From Acidaminococcaceae bacterium (GTDB taxonomy: Bacteria; Bacillota; Negativicutes; Acidaminococcales; Acidaminococcaceae), in the NCBI GenBank assembly GCA_017405945.1, contig JAFQZL010000013.1, positions 1-64,000 of the forward strand: a stretch of DNA of 64,000 nucleotides, read 5' to 3'. Within the stretch, counting starts at the first letter, position 1, and each line of letters starts with the position of its first letter. The notes under the pieces were generated by a model. That model worked only from the letters and a program-made list of their open reading frames with translations, searched no databases and was not told the origin of the DNA. The translations under genes were made by a program, and so were the position numbers. This document shows, in pieces, positions 48,537 to 58,471 of the stretch.

Positions 48537-49220
48537 ATGAAAAAGTTGCATGCAATCGCTGCATGGATTCAACAGGAGACCAGTGCCCGCCGGCCCCGTC
48601 TCGACAAGACGGGGGTAGTGATGCGGACGGCGTCGGTTCTCCTGTTGTTGCTTCCCGGCCGGAAAGGCCCGGAGCTTCTGTTTGAGGTCCGGTCCTCCAG
48701 ATTAGGGTGGCAGCCAGGCGATATTTGTTTCCCGGGCGGCCGCAGGGAAAACAGTGACCGGAATTTTGCGGCGGCGGCGGTACGGGAAGCTTCCGAGGAA
48801 CTGGGCATCCCATACGGGAATATCCGGCTTTGCGGTACGCTGGACTTTTTTGCGGCCCATAACGGTTTTATGGTGTATCCTTTTGTGGGTATCTGGAATC
48901 CGGCGGACGGTATCTTATCCGGTGACGCCGTGCATAAAACATGGAATTATAACAAAGATGAAGTCGCGGAACTGTTCACGGTTCCGCTTTCCTGGTTCCT
49001 GAAAAACAAGCCCCGTATCGGTACGGCCCACATTCAGGTCACCCGCAAGGATGATTTTCCCTTTGAACTTGTACCCCATCTGGATCCCCACAAGGATTTC
49101 CATCAGGAGTATGAAATTTACTTTTACCAGTATGGGGATAAGGTGATATGGGGTATGACCGCGGCTATTTTACACAGCTTCCTTGACAGATTCGGAAAGG
49201 GGTTAGCAGACTTTGCGTAA
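48537..49220 (+). CDS. NUDIX hydrolase (CoA diphosphatase type)
   Basis: A 227-residue hydrolase. The Nudix box runs from GGRRE to REASEELG (about residues 65-88), preceded by the FPGG segment; the LLLPGRKGPELLFEVRSSRL layout fits the CoA pyrophosphatase subfamily. It would cut CoA or its derivatives to phosphopantetheine and ADP. The ATG at 48537 lies 14 bases after bofA, and the 3' end overlaps the next gene by eight bases. Confidence 0.87.
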   Translation: MKKLHAIAAWIQQETSARRPRLDKTGVVMRTASVLLLLLPGRKGPELLFEVRSSRLGWQPGDICFPGGRRENSDRNFAAAAVREASEELGIPYGNIRLCGTLDFFAAHNGFMVYPFVGIWNPADGILSGDAVHKTWNYNKDEVAELFTVPLSWFLKNKPRIGTAHIQVTRKDDFPFELVPHLDPHKDFHQEYEIYFYQYGDKVIWGMTAAILHSFLDRFGKGLADFA

Positions 49221-50109
49221 AATTTTTTTTCTTATTATATTATTGATTGTGGGATTCCTGAGCGATTTCTCCCTGTTCGACAGCCTCGAACGGCTGGATC
49301 TGCTTTCCGGCAAAAAGAATATTGTGGTGATGGGCTGCGATGTCCGCAAGGGCGATGCAGGGCGCAGCGATACCCTGTTTGTCGTCATGCTGGATAAAAG
49401 CAAAAAAAATGCGGCCCTGCTCTCTGTCCCCCGGGACACCCGGGTAAAGATCAAAGGCCATGGCTGGGATAAAATCAACGCTGCCTTTGCCTACGGCGGC
49501 CAGAAACTTACCCGGGAGACTGTACAGGACTTTCTGGGGATCAAGCTCAATAACTATGTCCTTGTGGATTTCCAGGGATTTAAAGGGCTGGTAGATGCTG
49601 TGGGCGGCGTGGATATCAATGTGGAAAAGCGCATGTATTATTACGATCCATATGACGGTTTTGAAATCGATTTGAGACCCGGAATGCAGCATATGGATGG
49701 AAAAACTGCCATGCAGTATGTCCGTTACCGTGATGAGGAAGGCGATATCGGACGTATCCGCAGACAGCAGAAATTTTTGATGGCGTTGTACAAGCATATA
49801 GCATCAAAGAATATCATTGCTAAAATACCCGGCGTTTCCAAACAGGTCATGTCCATGGTCAAGACGGATCTTTCTCTGAAGGAAATGGTGGAACTGGGCA
49901 ATGTAATGCGTGACATGGTGGAAAAGGATGGTCTGAAGATGTCCATGGTTCCGGGCGAACCGGAATATATTGACGGCATCAGTTACTGGATCCCGGATAT
50001 TCCGAAGATGCGTCAGAAGATGGCGGATATGCAGGGCGTTAAAATATCAGAAAAATTTAATGAGAATACCAAAAAGCTGGAGCAGGAGTATAAAAATTCC
50101 GCGAAATAA
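49213..50109 (+). CDS. LytR-CpsA-Psr family cell wall glycopolymer ligase
   Basis: A 298-residue membrane-anchored protein with one N-terminal hydrophobic helix. The LCP domain shows GCDVRKGDAGRSDTLFVV, the Arg/Asp set in LLSVPRDTRVKI, KINAAFAYGG, and YVRYRDEEGDIGRIRRQQKFL, which bind the polyprenyl phosphate. Such enzymes attach anionic polymers or sugars to peptidoglycan. It starts at a TTG that overlaps the NUDIX gene. Confidence 0.92.
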   Translation: MRKIFFLIILLIVGFLSDFSLFDSLERLDLLSGKKNIVVMGCDVRKGDAGRSDTLFVVMLDKSKKNAALLSVPRDTRVKIKGHGWDKINAAFAYGGQKLTRETVQDFLGIKLNNYVLVDFQGFKGLVDAVGGVDINVEKRMYYYDPYDGFEIDLRPGMQHMDGKTAMQYVRYRDEEGDIGRIRRQQKFLMALYKHIASKNIIAKIPGVSKQVMSMVKTDLSLKEMVELGNVMRDMVEKDGLKMSMVPGEPEYIDGISYWIPDIPKMRQKMADMQGVKISEKFNENTKKLEQEYKNSAK

Positions 50110-50289
50110 TAAAAGGAATTTTACATGTCCGCATATTGTGAACATTTGTAATAAAAAAAGCTCTAAAGTTTTTTCGAAGAAGTACTTTTTCTGAATTCTA
50201 AACCAGTAGTGCAAACCTTGAGGATTATGGCTTGAAGTATCCTTTCTTTTGTGATATAGTATAAATACAATCAAACAGCCCCTCATTTG

Positions 50290-50314
50290 GCCCTTCTCGC
50301 AAGGGCTTTTTTTT
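50290..50314 (+). terminator. Intrinsic terminator after the LCP gene
   Basis: GCCCTT-CTCGC-AAGGGC followed by eight Ts. Confidence 0.88.
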
Positions 50315-50329
50315 CGCGCAAAATTTGAA

Positions 50330-50530
50330 CGTTAAGAGACTAACGGCGGGCAAAGCTTCGCAAAAACGTCAACGATAGCTATTCCATGGACTTATTCGCC
50401 TGTGGCTTCAAAACTCGGTGCTTCGCACCTCAAACAGTTGAAGCCACGGGCATCTCATTTCATCTCATGGAATGACGCAATCGTTTCCTGTGTTTTGCTT
50501 AGGCCTTGCCCGCCGCTAGTCTTTTTAACG
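50330..50530. repeat. Long-hairpin intergenic repeat, copy 2
   Basis: The longest of the three copies. Its outer arms CGTTAAGAGACTAACGGCGG and the complementary CCGCTAGTC...TTAACG pair over about 24 bases. Inner stems are CGCAAAAAC/GTTTTGC, ATTCCATG/CATGGAAT and TGTGGCTTC/GAAGCCAC. The tip is GGTGC-TTC-GCACC (50417-50429). It fills the space between convergent LCP and tex genes and ends five bases from the tex stop codon. Confidence 0.82.
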
Positions 50531-50534
50531 TTTT

Positions 50535-52703
50535 CTATTTGTTCTTGTTTTCCGGTACTTTCTTTAAAGAAAGCCCGATTCGTCCCCGGGCTTCGTCGAT
50601 GCTGATGATCATCACGTCTACGATGTCCCCGGTGGAAACAATATCCAGCGGATGTTTGAAACGCCGGTTGGACAGTTCGGAGCGGTGGATCAGCCCGTTG
50701 ACTTTCAGGCCGATATCCACGAAGCAGCCGAAGTCCACTACATTGCGGATCGTTCCTTTCACGATGGAACCAATCTGCAGTTCGCTGAGTTTGGTAACAT
50801 TTTTCCGGCTCAGGGGCGCAGGGGAATCTTCCCGGGGATCCCGGCCCGGTTTGGCCAGGGCCTGGAGGATATCGGTAACGGTGGGAAGACCTGCCTGGAG
50901 GTGTTCCGCAATCCGTTTCGGATCGGCTTTGGCGGCGGCTAATTGTACGGCAGGGCTGCCGCTGTTTTCTTTTTTGCAGCCCAGTTCTGCCAGAATTTTT
51001 TCCGTCAGTTCGTAGCTTTCCGGATGAACCGGGGTGTTGTCCAGCGGATTGCTGCCGTTGGCGATACGCAGGAACCCGGCGCACTGGGTAAAGGCGGCCG
51101 GACCTAAACGGGGTACCTTTAACAACTCTTTGCGGTTGCGGAAGCGTCCGTTTTCATTGCGGTAGGCAATAATATTTTTGGCTACGGTGCTGCTGACACC
51201 CGCTACATAACTTAACAGAGCCGGGGATGCGGTATTCAGTTCCACGCCTACGTGGTTTACGCAGCTTTCCACTACATCGCCCAGGGCGTTGCCCAGTTCT
51301 TTCTGGTTTACATCATGCTGGTACTGGCCTACGCCGATGGCTTTCGGTTCAATCTTGACCAGTTCGGCCAGGGGATCCTGGATGCGGCGGGCGATGGATA
51401 CAGCGCCCCGCAGGGACACGTTCAGGTCGGGCAATTCTTCTTTGGCAAGCGGGGATGCGGAATATACGGATGCGCCCGCTTCGCTGACGATCAGATACGA
51501 CAGATTCAGCTTGTGCTTTTCTATCATTTTGGCCGTGAATTCTTCCGTTTCGAAAGAAGCTGTCCCATTGCCAATGGTGACGAGGGTAACACCGAACTCC
51601 TTAACCAGTTTTACAAAACGCGCTTCCGCATCGTCCTGCTGGCGCTGGCTGCCGATGATATAAAGGGTATCGGTGGCCAGGACCTTACCCTGGGGATCGA
51701 TGACTGCCGTCTTGCAGCCGGTACGGTACCCGGGGTCCAGACCGATAACAGTATGGCCTGCGATAGGCTGCTGCAACAGAAGCTGCCGCAGGTTGACAGA
51801 GAACACGTTGATAGCCTGCTTTTCCGCTTTCTCTGTCAGTTCATTGCGGATTTCCCGTTCAATGGAAGGGAAGATCAGCCGTTTGTAAGCATCGGCGCAG
51901 GCTTCGGCATACATTTCGGAAAACCGGTTTCCGTTTTTGATTTTCAGGAAACGGTGCAGTTCCGCCAGCATGTTTTCTTCCGGATAATTTAATGAGAGCT
52001 TCAGATATTTCAGCTTTTCACCCCGGTTCAGGGCCAGCGTGCGGTGGGGCGGCAGCAATCGGACCGGCTCACTGTACTCTTTGTACATAAGGAAATCCTT
52101 GCCGGTGACCTCATCGGTTGCAAGGACGGAGGAAATCTGTGCGTTCTGCCACAATACACGGCGGACCAGGGCGCGTACATCGGCCCGGTCGGAAATGGTT
52201 TCCGCTACGATATCCTGGGCGCCTTTCCAGGCGTCGCTTTCCGTTTCCACGCCTTTTTCTGCATTGATAAAAGGGGTTGCCAGTTCGGACAGGCTTTTCG
52301 GCGTATCGGCCTGTAGAACAATATAACCGGCAAGGGGTTCCAGCCCTTTTTCCCGGGCAATCTGGGCCCGGGTGCGTTTTTTGGGGCGGTAGGGGAGATA
52401 CAGATCTTCCAGTACCTGCATCTTTTCTGCCGCCATGATCTGCTGTTCCAGTTCCGGCGTCAGCTTTTCCTGTTCCCGGATGGAGTTTAAAATTTCTTCC
52501 CGGCGCGTGTCCAGATTACGCAGATACTGGGCCCGGGCCTCCAGGTTACGGATCTGTTCTTCATCCAGTGAACCGGTAGCTTCTTTCCGGTACCGGGCGA
52601 TAAAAGGAACAGTGTTGCCGTCGTCCAGCAATTGCAGCGCGGCCTCCGCCTGGGCCGGCCGTATATTCAATTCTTTGGCTAATAATGATACGATTTTTTC
52701 CAT
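50535..52703 (-). CDS. tex: Tex-like S1 RNA-binding transcription accessory protein
   Basis: A 722-residue nucleic-acid-binding protein of the Tex/Spt6-like group. From the N-terminus: helix-turn-helix region with TVPFIARYRKEATGSLDE, the YqgF/RNase H-like domain (IGLDPGYRTGCKTAVID), helix-hairpin-helix motifs (about 500-560, VAGVSSTVAKNIIAYRNENG) and a C-terminal S1 domain (GSIVKGTIRNVVDFGCFVDIG). I start at 52703 (MEKIVSLLA) since the preceding 44 codons lack family similarity; AAAGG is about 11 bases upstream. Confidence 0.95.
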   Translation of the reverse strand: MEKIVSLLAKELNIRPAQAEAALQLLDDGNTVPFIARYRKEATGSLDEEQIRNLEARAQYLRNLDTRREEILNSIREQEKLTPELEQQIMAAEKMQVLEDLYLPYRPKKRTRAQIAREKGLEPLAGYIVLQADTPKSLSELATPFINAEKGVETESDAWKGAQDIVAETISDRADVRALVRRVLWQNAQISSVLATDEVTGKDFLMYKEYSEPVRLLPPHRTLALNRGEKLKYLKLSLNYPEENMLAELHRFLKIKNGNRFSEMYAEACADAYKRLIFPSIEREIRNELTEKAEKQAINVFSVNLRQLLLQQPIAGHTVIGLDPGYRTGCKTAVIDPQGKVLATDTLYIIGSQRQQDDAEARFVKLVKEFGVTLVTIGNGTASFETEEFTAKMIEKHKLNLSYLIVSEAGASVYSASPLAKEELPDLNVSLRGAVSIARRIQDPLAELVKIEPKAIGVGQYQHDVNQKELGNALGDVVESCVNHVGVELNTASPALLSYVAGVSSTVAKNIIAYRNENGRFRNRKELLKVPRLGPAAFTQCAGFLRIANGSNPLDNTPVHPESYELTEKILAELGCKKENSGSPAVQLAAAKADPKRIAEHLQAGLPTVTDILQALAKPGRDPREDSPAPLSRKNVTKLSELQIGSIVKGTIRNVVDFGCFVDIGLKVNGLIHRSELSNRRFKHPLDIVSTGDIVDVMIISIDEARGRIGLSLKKVPENKNK

Positions 52704-52902
52704 GTAATGCAAGGCCTTTCTGATAACAATTAAGGCGGCACGGACTGTGCCTCCCGGAGCAGACAGGTATACCGCCCGCGTTCCGGAAAAAACTGTTGGA
52801 AGCAGACGCTTCCTGTCTATTATAGCACTTGTCAAAGGGAAAAAGATACGATAAAATTATTTTTAAAGAACAAACGATTTTTCAGGAGGAACCGGTATAC
52901 CC

Positions 52903-53556
52903 ATGATTGAACAATATATAGAACATACCCTGCTGAAACCGGAAGCAACGACGGCGGATATTATCAGATTATGTCAGGAAGCCCGTGAACATAACTTCCT
53001 GGGTGTTTGTATCAATCCCTGTTTCGTGCCGCTGGCGAAACATCTGCTGGCGGGAACGGCGGTAAAAGTCGTGACCGTCATAGGGTTCCCTTTAGGCTGC
53101 GATGAGCCGGAGGTGAAAGCAGAGGAGACCCGTCGCGCGGTGCAGAACGGCGCTGACGAAATCGATATGGTCATCAACGTGGGTGCGTTGAAGGGCCGGG
53201 ACAACGCTTATGTGGTGGAAGATATCCGCCAGGTGGTAACTGCGGCAGGGGAAGCACCTGTCAAAGTTATTATCGAAGCGTGCCTGTTAAATGAAGAAGA
53301 AAAAATCCGTGCCTGCAGGATGATTGCCCGGGCTGGGGCTGCGTTTGTAAAAACGAGCACCGGGTTTAACAAGGGCGGCGCGACGGTGGAAGATGTGGCT
53401 CTGTTGTCCGGGGAAGCAAAAAATCTCGGACTGCGGGTAAAGGCTGCGGGGGGAATCCGGGATTATGCGACGGCCAAAGCCATGCTGAAAGCCGGTGCGG
53501 AACGGTTAGGATGCAGCGCCGGGGTCGGGCTTGTGGAAGAAGAGGCCCAGGCATGA
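52903..53556 (+). CDS. deoC: Deoxyribose-phosphate aldolase
   Basis: A 217-residue class I aldolase that splits 2-deoxyribose-5-phosphate to acetaldehyde and glyceraldehyde-3-phosphate, letting cells use DNA sugars. The Schiff-base Lys lies in FVKTSTGF (about residue 152), with the second active Lys in [10 protein letters not shown] and the Asp in INVGALKG's region. Its stop overlaps the next start (ATGA). Confidence 0.95.
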   Translation: MIEQYIEHTLLKPEATTADIIRLCQEAREHNFLGVCINPCFVPLAKHLLAGTAVKVVTVIGFPLGCDEPEVKAEETRRAVQNGADEIDMVINVGALKGRDNAYVVEDIRQVVTAAGEAPVKVIIEACLLNEEEKIRACRMIARAGAAFVKTSTGFNKGGATVEDVALLSGEAKNLGLRVKAAGGIRDYATAKAMLKAGAERLGCSAGVGLVEEEAQA

Positions 53557-54377
53557 GTGGTTTCCAGGTGGCGGTGCTGGCCAGCGGCAGCAAGGGAAAC
53601 GCGACGGTAATGCGCTGCGAATCCGGTATGGTGCTGATCGATGCGGGAATATCCTGTCGCCGAATCGTGCAGGGAATGCAGAAACTGGGGCTCCGTCCCG
53701 AAAATCTTGACGGGGTGTTCATCACCCATGAACACATCGACCATGTGAAAGGGCTGGAGACTTTTACCAGAAAGTACCCGGTTCCCATCTATGCCAGTGC
53801 CGGAACCTGGCGGGGGATTAAGCAGACCTTGCCGCGCCTTGACCTGGAGTTATGCAACCGGCATATCTTTGCGCCCCAGACGGAACTAACGCTGGGCGGT
53901 CTGCAGGTGCGCAGCTTTTCTGTATCTCACGATGCACATGAGCCTGCCGGGTATTCGTTCCGGTGCAAAGACCGTAAATTCGCCTATGTGACTGATACGG
54001 GTTACATCAGCGATCTGGTAAAACGGGAACTGGATGGTGCAGAGGTCCTGGTTCTGGAAACCAACCACGATCCGTTTATGCTGAAAAACGGACGCTATCC
54101 GCCCCCGTTGCAGAAACGCATTTTGGGAACCCGGGGGCATTTGGCCAACGAAACGGCAGGACATCTGCTGGCAGAACTGGCAACATTGCCAAAACAGGTA
54201 TTTCTGGCGCACCTGAGCCAGGAGAATAATACGCCGGGTCTGGCAGAATCTACAGTACGCAGTATTGTGATGCGAAAGATTCCCCGGATAAACATTCAGT
54301 TCTATGTCACTTCGCAGGACGAAGTAGTAAAAAACAGAGAATGGGAGGACTACCATGAGCAAAACATTTTTGAATAA
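53553..54377 (+). CDS. Metallo-beta-lactamase-fold hydrolase (WalJ/YycJ-like)
   Basis: A 274-residue enzyme. The metal motif [10 protein letters not shown] (HxHxDH) and later His/Asp sites ([26 protein letters not shown]) are those of the YycJ/WalJ family, thought to be a 5'-3' DNA exonuclease linked to WalRK in other Firmicutes. No walRK genes are in the window. It overlaps deoC by four bases and the next gene, htrA, by 23. Confidence 0.88.
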   Translation: MSGFQVAVLASGSKGNATVMRCESGMVLIDAGISCRRIVQGMQKLGLRPENLDGVFITHEHIDHVKGLETFTRKYPVPIYASAGTWRGIKQTLPRLDLELCNRHIFAPQTELTLGGLQVRSFSVSHDAHEPAGYSFRCKDRKFAYVTDTGYISDLVKRELDGAEVLVLETNHDPFMLKNGRYPPPLQKRILGTRGHLANETAGHLLAELATLPKQVFLAHLSQENNTPGLAESTVRSIVMRKIPRINIQFYVTSQDEVVKNREWEDYHEQNIFE

Positions 54378-55500
54378 GGCAGGCAAATTAACCTTCAGCT
54401 TATTGCTGGCGATGAGCATGCTGTTCAGCGGCTGCGGCGGCGACAGCGGTAAGGCTGCCGCTCCGGATGCCAATAAAAAACCGGCGGCTCCGGCTACGGA
54501 ACAGGCGGCTCAGAAGAACGCTGAAAAGAAAGCGGAAGAAATTGACAAGAAAATGTCCGGCGCAAGGAATACACCCATCGTACAGGCTGCGAAAAAGGTT
54601 GGGCCTACGGTCGTGGGTATTACCAACAAAGCGTATGTACGGGACTTTTTCAACCGGGTGCAGCTGGCGGAACGTGGCTACGGCTCCGGTGTTATCTATG
54701 ATAAATCCGGTCTGATCGTGACCAATAACCACGTGGTGGACGGCGCTTCCGAAATCATCGTGAGCCTGGCGGACGGACGCAGTGCCCAGGGTAAGGTACT
54801 TGGGACAGACGCAGCCACGGACCTGGCTGTGGTAAAAATTGATCTGGATAATCTGCCGGTTGCGGAGTTCGGTGACTCCTCCACGGTGCAGGTCGGCGAA
54901 CCGGCCATTGCCATCGGCAACCCGCTGGGTATGGAATTCCGGGGCAGCGTCACGGTGGGCATCATTTCCGCCCTGAACCGTTCCGTGGAAATCGGGGAAA
55001 AGAAATTTACCCTGTTCCAGACCGACGCGGCCATCAACCCGGGTAACTCCGGCGGCGCCCTGGTGAACGCGGACGGTGAAATCATCGGTATCAACAGCGC
55101 CAAGATCGGCGTATCCAATGTAGAAGGCATGGGCTTTGCCATTCCCATCAATAATGTAAAACCCATTATCAAAGAACTGGCGGCCAAAGGCCGGGTAGCT
55201 CACCCGTATGTAGGCGCGTCCCTTATTGACAAAGACATTGCCAAACATTACGGTTTCGATATGGACCTGCATGAAGGCCTGTTCATCATGAAGCTGTCCA
55301 AAGGCGGCCCGCTGGCCCGCTCCGGCGCACGCACCGGCGATATCATCACTGAGTTTAACGGGGTGAAAGTTCATACCGTTGCCGCGTTGCGGGACGAAAT
55401 TGCGAAACACCAGGTGGGCGACCAGGTGAATATCACCATTCTGCGAAACGAGACCCAGATGACGCTGGCCGTTGCCCTGCAGGAATATCCGAGAAACTAA
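54355..55500 (+). CDS. HtrA/DegP-type serine protease, lipoprotein
   Basis: A 381-residue envelope protease for misfolded proteins. The signal peptide ends with lipobox FSGC (Cys near residue 24), an Ala/Lys-rich linker follows, then the trypsin-like domain with His in NNHVVDGA, Asp in TDLAVVKI and Ser in NPGNSGGAL. One PDZ domain (about 275-375) follows. GGGAGG lies before the start, inside the end of the upstream gene. It lies downstream of a WalJ-like gene as in many Firmicutes. Confidence 0.94.
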   Translation: MSKTFLNKAGKLTFSLLLAMSMLFSGCGGDSGKAAAPDANKKPAAPATEQAAQKNAEKKAEEIDKKMSGARNTPIVQAAKKVGPTVVGITNKAYVRDFFNRVQLAERGYGSGVIYDKSGLIVTNNHVVDGASEIIVSLADGRSAQGKVLGTDAATDLAVVKIDLDNLPVAEFGDSSTVQVGEPAIAIGNPLGMEFRGSVTVGIISALNRSVEIGEKKFTLFQTDAAINPGNSGGALVNADGEIIGINSAKIGVSNVEGMGFAIPINNVKPIIKELAAKGRVAHPYVGASLIDKDIAKHYGFDMDLHEGLFIMKLSKGGPLARSGARTGDIITEFNGVKVHTVAALRDEIAKHQVGDQVNITILRNETQMTLAVALQEYPRN

Positions 55501-55575
55501 ACCAACAGGAAAACATGTAAATCTGCGGTGATTCGTACAAAAGTTACCGGGGATGCAGGTTTTGTTCAGAAATGC

Positions 55576-55605
55576 AAAAAGCCGCTCGTAATGGGCGGCT
55601 TTTTT
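55576..55605. terminator. Terminator between htrA and rlmH
   Basis: AAAAAGCCGC-TCGTAATG-GGCGGCTTTTT, A-run and T-run on both sides, 16 bases before the rlmH start. Confidence 0.82.
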
Positions 55606-55620
55606 AACAGGTGGGAAACC

Positions 55621-56100
55621 ATGAAAATTACCATTGCCTGTGTAGGCAAACTGAAAGAAAAGTATCTGACGGCGGCCATGGACGAATACATGAAGCGGCT
55701 GCAGCCGTTCTGCAAACTGGAAATCATCAGCATCAATGAAGAAAAGATGCCGCAGGAACCTTCGGAAGCAGAACGGGAGCAGGTATTGGAAAAAGAAACC
55801 CGGCGGCTGCTGGCTGTGATTCCGGAACATTCCTATGTGGTGCTGCTGGACTTGCAGGGAAAACAGATTACCAGTCCGGAACTGGCGGAAAAAATGGATG
55901 CGCTGGCAGTACAGGGCATCAGCCATATTACCTTTGTCATCGGCGGCGCGTTCGGCTATACGGATGTGTTACGGAAAAAAGCGGACTTCCGCTGGTCCTT
56001 TTCCAAACTGACCTTTACCCACCAGATGATCCGCGTACTGCTGGCGGAACAAATTTACCGGGCGTTTAAGATCAGTAAAGGGGAAAAGTACCACTGGTAA
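55621..56100 (+). CDS. rlmH: 23S rRNA pseudouridine-1915 N3-methyltransferase
   Basis: A 159-residue SPOUT methyltransferase that modifies helix 69 of 23S rRNA. The knot motifs FVIGGAFGYTDVLRKKA and FTHQMIRVLLAEQIYRAFKI, and the ending GEKYHW, are diagnostic. The ATG at 55621 has GGTGGGA before it; the earlier in-frame codons pass through the terminator and are not coding. Confidence 0.96.
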   Translation: MKITIACVGKLKEKYLTAAMDEYMKRLQPFCKLEIISINEEKMPQEPSEAEREQVLEKETRRLLAVIPEHSYVVLLDLQGKQITSPELAEKMDALAVQGISHITFVIGGAFGYTDVLRKKADFRWSFSKLTFTHQMIRVLLAEQIYRAFKISKGEKYHW

Positions 56101-56132
56101 ACGGATTGGTATTTGTATGACGGCGTTATGCT

Positions 56133-56303
56133 GGCAGGGAAAAGACATCGCAAAACGCTCACGGCTTGCTATTCCATGGACTCATTCGCCTGTGGCTTCG
56201 GAACTCGGGACTTCGTCCCTCAGACAGCCTCGCCACGGCGGCAAATTTCATCTCATGGAATGACGCAACCCGTTCGAAGTTTTGCCCATGCCTTTTCCCT
56301 GCC
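56133..56303. repeat. Long-hairpin intergenic repeat, copy 3
   Basis: The third copy, between tandem rlmH and the nucleoside-hydrolase-like gene. The outer stem GGCAGGGAAAAG/CTTTTCCCTGCC is perfect (12 bp). Then come GCAAAAC/GTTTTGC, ATTCCATG/CATGGAAT and CGCC.GTGGC/GCCAC.GGCG. The tip is GGGAC-TTC-GTCCC (56207-56219). Short reading frames crossing it are by-products of the repeat. Confidence 0.82.
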
Positions 56304-56443
56304 GGAATCACATTACCGCTGCTTCCCCTTTTTTATAAAATGGTAATGCACCATACTCAATTTTAGTGTATAATGATTTTAGAAAGACTAGCTTTTTTTA
56401 AAAGTCTGAAAATAAATTCTTGACATCCGAAGGGAGGCTACCT

Positions 56444-57562
56444 ATGAAAACCTGGAAACGTTTATTACAGACGACTTGTGTTGCGGCCCTGGTAGGCGCC
56501 ACGGCTATGACTGTGACTGCTTCCGCTGCAAAAGCACCAGTGGAGAAAGCACCGGAAAAAATTCCCGTCATCCTGGACGCGGACATGGTGGACCTGTTTG
56601 ATGACGGCGTGGCCTTGCTGATCCTGGCCAAGTCTCCCAAAGTCGACCTGAAAGGCGTAACGGTTGTCATCGGCAACAGCTGGGTAGAAGACGGCGTTGC
56701 CAGCACGATCCGCCATCTGGAAGGTATCGGCAGGACTGACATACCGGTTTTTGCAGGCAATAACAAACCGGCCCGGCCCGGTCGTATCGAAAACATTAAG
56801 GCGGAAAAGAAACTGTGGGGCCGCGGACACGACAGCCATCTGGGAGCGGCGGGGTATCCCCGGCCGGCTTCCTGGCAGGAAACATACCGGGAACGGTATA
56901 ATAGCGAACCGACCGTTGGGCCGAAGGCGGAAGACCCCAGCGACTTTATCATCCGCACCATTAAGGAGAATCCTCATAAAGTAACGATTGTTGGTATCGG
57001 TACCGGCGGAAATATTGCCAAAGCATTGGAAAAAGATCCGTCTATTGCGCCGCTGGCGAAGGAAATCGTATATATGGCAGGGGCTTTCCTGCATGCAGGC
57101 AATGTAATGCCCACTGCGGAATTTAATGTCTGGCTGGACCCGGAAGCCGCGAAGAAGGAATATCGCGGAGCCTGGCCGAAGCAGACTTTCTTCCCGCTGG
57201 ATGTATGCGAAAACGAAAGAATCAATTACAAGAACTTCCTGGATTTGGAAAAAAGGGTGAAAAATCCGGTCTTTAAACATATGTGGGAAAACCATTACCA
57301 GACCCCGCTGTTCCGGAACAATCACAAATTCGAGAACTATATCTGGGATGTTCTGGCCGCGTCTTATGTGCTGGATCCGTCCATCGTTACCGAAGAAGTG
57401 TTTATGCCGGTTGACGTAAACGATACCTATTCCCTGTCTTACGGCGAGACGCTGGCCTTTGCGGGACCGGGACCGGAAGGATCCCAAAAGGTCCACATCG
57501 TACAGAAGATCAACCGCAAGAAAGTCTGGAAAATCGTAACGGATACATTTGACAAACTGTAA
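56444..57562 (+). CDS. Exported nucleoside-hydrolase-like protein (IUNH family)
   Basis: A 372-residue protein with a Sec signal peptide (hydrophobic helix, then TASAA-KAP cleavage-like site). Family signs are the metal-site start DADMVDLFDDGVALLIL, VVIGNSW, VGIGTGGNIAKAL, MAGAF...GNVMPTAEFNVWLDPEAAKKE, and YIWDVLAASYVLDPSIV with the late Asp ligand. The usual DTDxGxDD is altered to DADxxxxxDD, so metal binding may differ. It would split nucleosides to base and ribose outside the cytoplasm. The ATG at 56444 has GGGAGG six bases upstream. Confidence 0.83.
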   Translation: MKTWKRLLQTTCVAALVGATAMTVTASAAKAPVEKAPEKIPVILDADMVDLFDDGVALLILAKSPKVDLKGVTVVIGNSWVEDGVASTIRHLEGIGRTDIPVFAGNNKPARPGRIENIKAEKKLWGRGHDSHLGAAGYPRPASWQETYRERYNSEPTVGPKAEDPSDFIIRTIKENPHKVTIVGIGTGGNIAKALEKDPSIAPLAKEIVYMAGAFLHAGNVMPTAEFNVWLDPEAAKKEYRGAWPKQTFFPLDVCENERINYKNFLDLEKRVKNPVFKHMWENHYQTPLFRNNHKFENYIWDVLAASYVLDPSIVTEEVFMPVDVNDTYSLSYGETLAFAGPGPEGSQKVHIVQKINRKKVWKIVTDTFDKL

Positions 57563-57580
57563 AAAAGAGGATGAAGTTAA

Positions 57581-58393
57581 ATGAACCTGTTTACCCCTGC
57601 TGAATTTACGGAGAATTATGCCCAGGCCGGCGTGAAGAAAGCATCGCTTCCGGTTGGTAAAATGTTGTTGCTGGGAGTATTGGCCGGATTTCTGATCGCC
57701 ATGGGCGGCGCCACAGCCAGTACGGCATCCCATGCCATCCCCAATGCGGGTCTGGCAAAGATGGTCAGCGGTCTGCTGTTTCCCTTTGGCCTGGCCATGG
57801 TGATTCTTACCGGGGCGGAATTGTTTACCGGGAACGTGCTGATTAATATTTCCGTGTTTGAAGGGAAAGCAGGTTTCGGTTCCATGCTGCGGAACTGGTT
57901 CTGGGTGTACGCAGGTAATTTCTGCGGCGCCATTCTGGTAGCAGCGGGAATGGCTTTTTTAGGCTGCCTGAATTTATCCGGCGGCGGCTTTGCCGTTTCA
58001 ACCATGAAAGTTGCTGCTGCCAAAAGTTCCCTGCCGTTTCTGACGGCGGTGGGGCTGGGCTTTTTCTGTAATGTGCTGGTGACCATTGGCGTGCTGATCA
58101 GTCTGGGCTCCAAGGATACGATTGGCCGTTTCATCGGCGCCTATATGCCGGTGGCCTTCTTTGTCATCTGTGGTTTTGAACACAGCATTGCCAATATGTA
58201 TTATGTGCCCGCCGGTATTTTTGCCGCGTCGAACCCGGTGTATCAGGCGCTGGCTATGAAAGCCGGAGTCAATCTTGCCAATGTCAGCTGGGGAAGTTTC
58301 TTTATGGGAAATCTCCTGCCTGTTACCATTGGCAATATTTTAGGTGGGCTTGCTGTCAGTTTCATTTTCTGGTACTGCTACGGGAAAAAGTAA
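57581..58393 (+). CDS. Formate/nitrite transporter (FNT) family channel
   Basis: A 270-residue, six-helix anion channel of the FocA/NirC group. Motifs: ILTGAELFTGN, FCNVLVTIGVLIS and FEHSIANMYYVPAGIF with the central His. It should carry formate or a similar small monocarboxylate. It lies 18 bases after the nucleoside-hydrolase-like gene. A broken remnant of a related gene occurs at 63672-63770. Confidence 0.92.
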   Translation: MNLFTPAEFTENYAQAGVKKASLPVGKMLLLGVLAGFLIAMGGATASTASHAIPNAGLAKMVSGLLFPFGLAMVILTGAELFTGNVLINISVFEGKAGFGSMLRNWFWVYAGNFCGAILVAAGMAFLGCLNLSGGGFAVSTMKVAAAKSSLPFLTAVGLGFFCNVLVTIGVLISLGSKDTIGRFIGAYMPVAFFVICGFEHSIANMYYVPAGIFAASNPVYQALAMKAGVNLANVSWGSFFMGNLLPVTIGNILGGLAVSFIFWYCYGKK

Positions 58394-58471
58394 TTGGAAC
58401 GGAATCTGTGATGAAGTGACCTGTTTGCGGTACAGTAAATAAAACGATACTATCAGAGGGGAGATGAATGT

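Noticed and set aside
50402-50605. Short plus-strand frame across repeat copy 2 and the tex 3' end
   Set aside because: Its sequence is explained by the structured repeat; similar nonsense frames cross copy 3 at 56113-56366.
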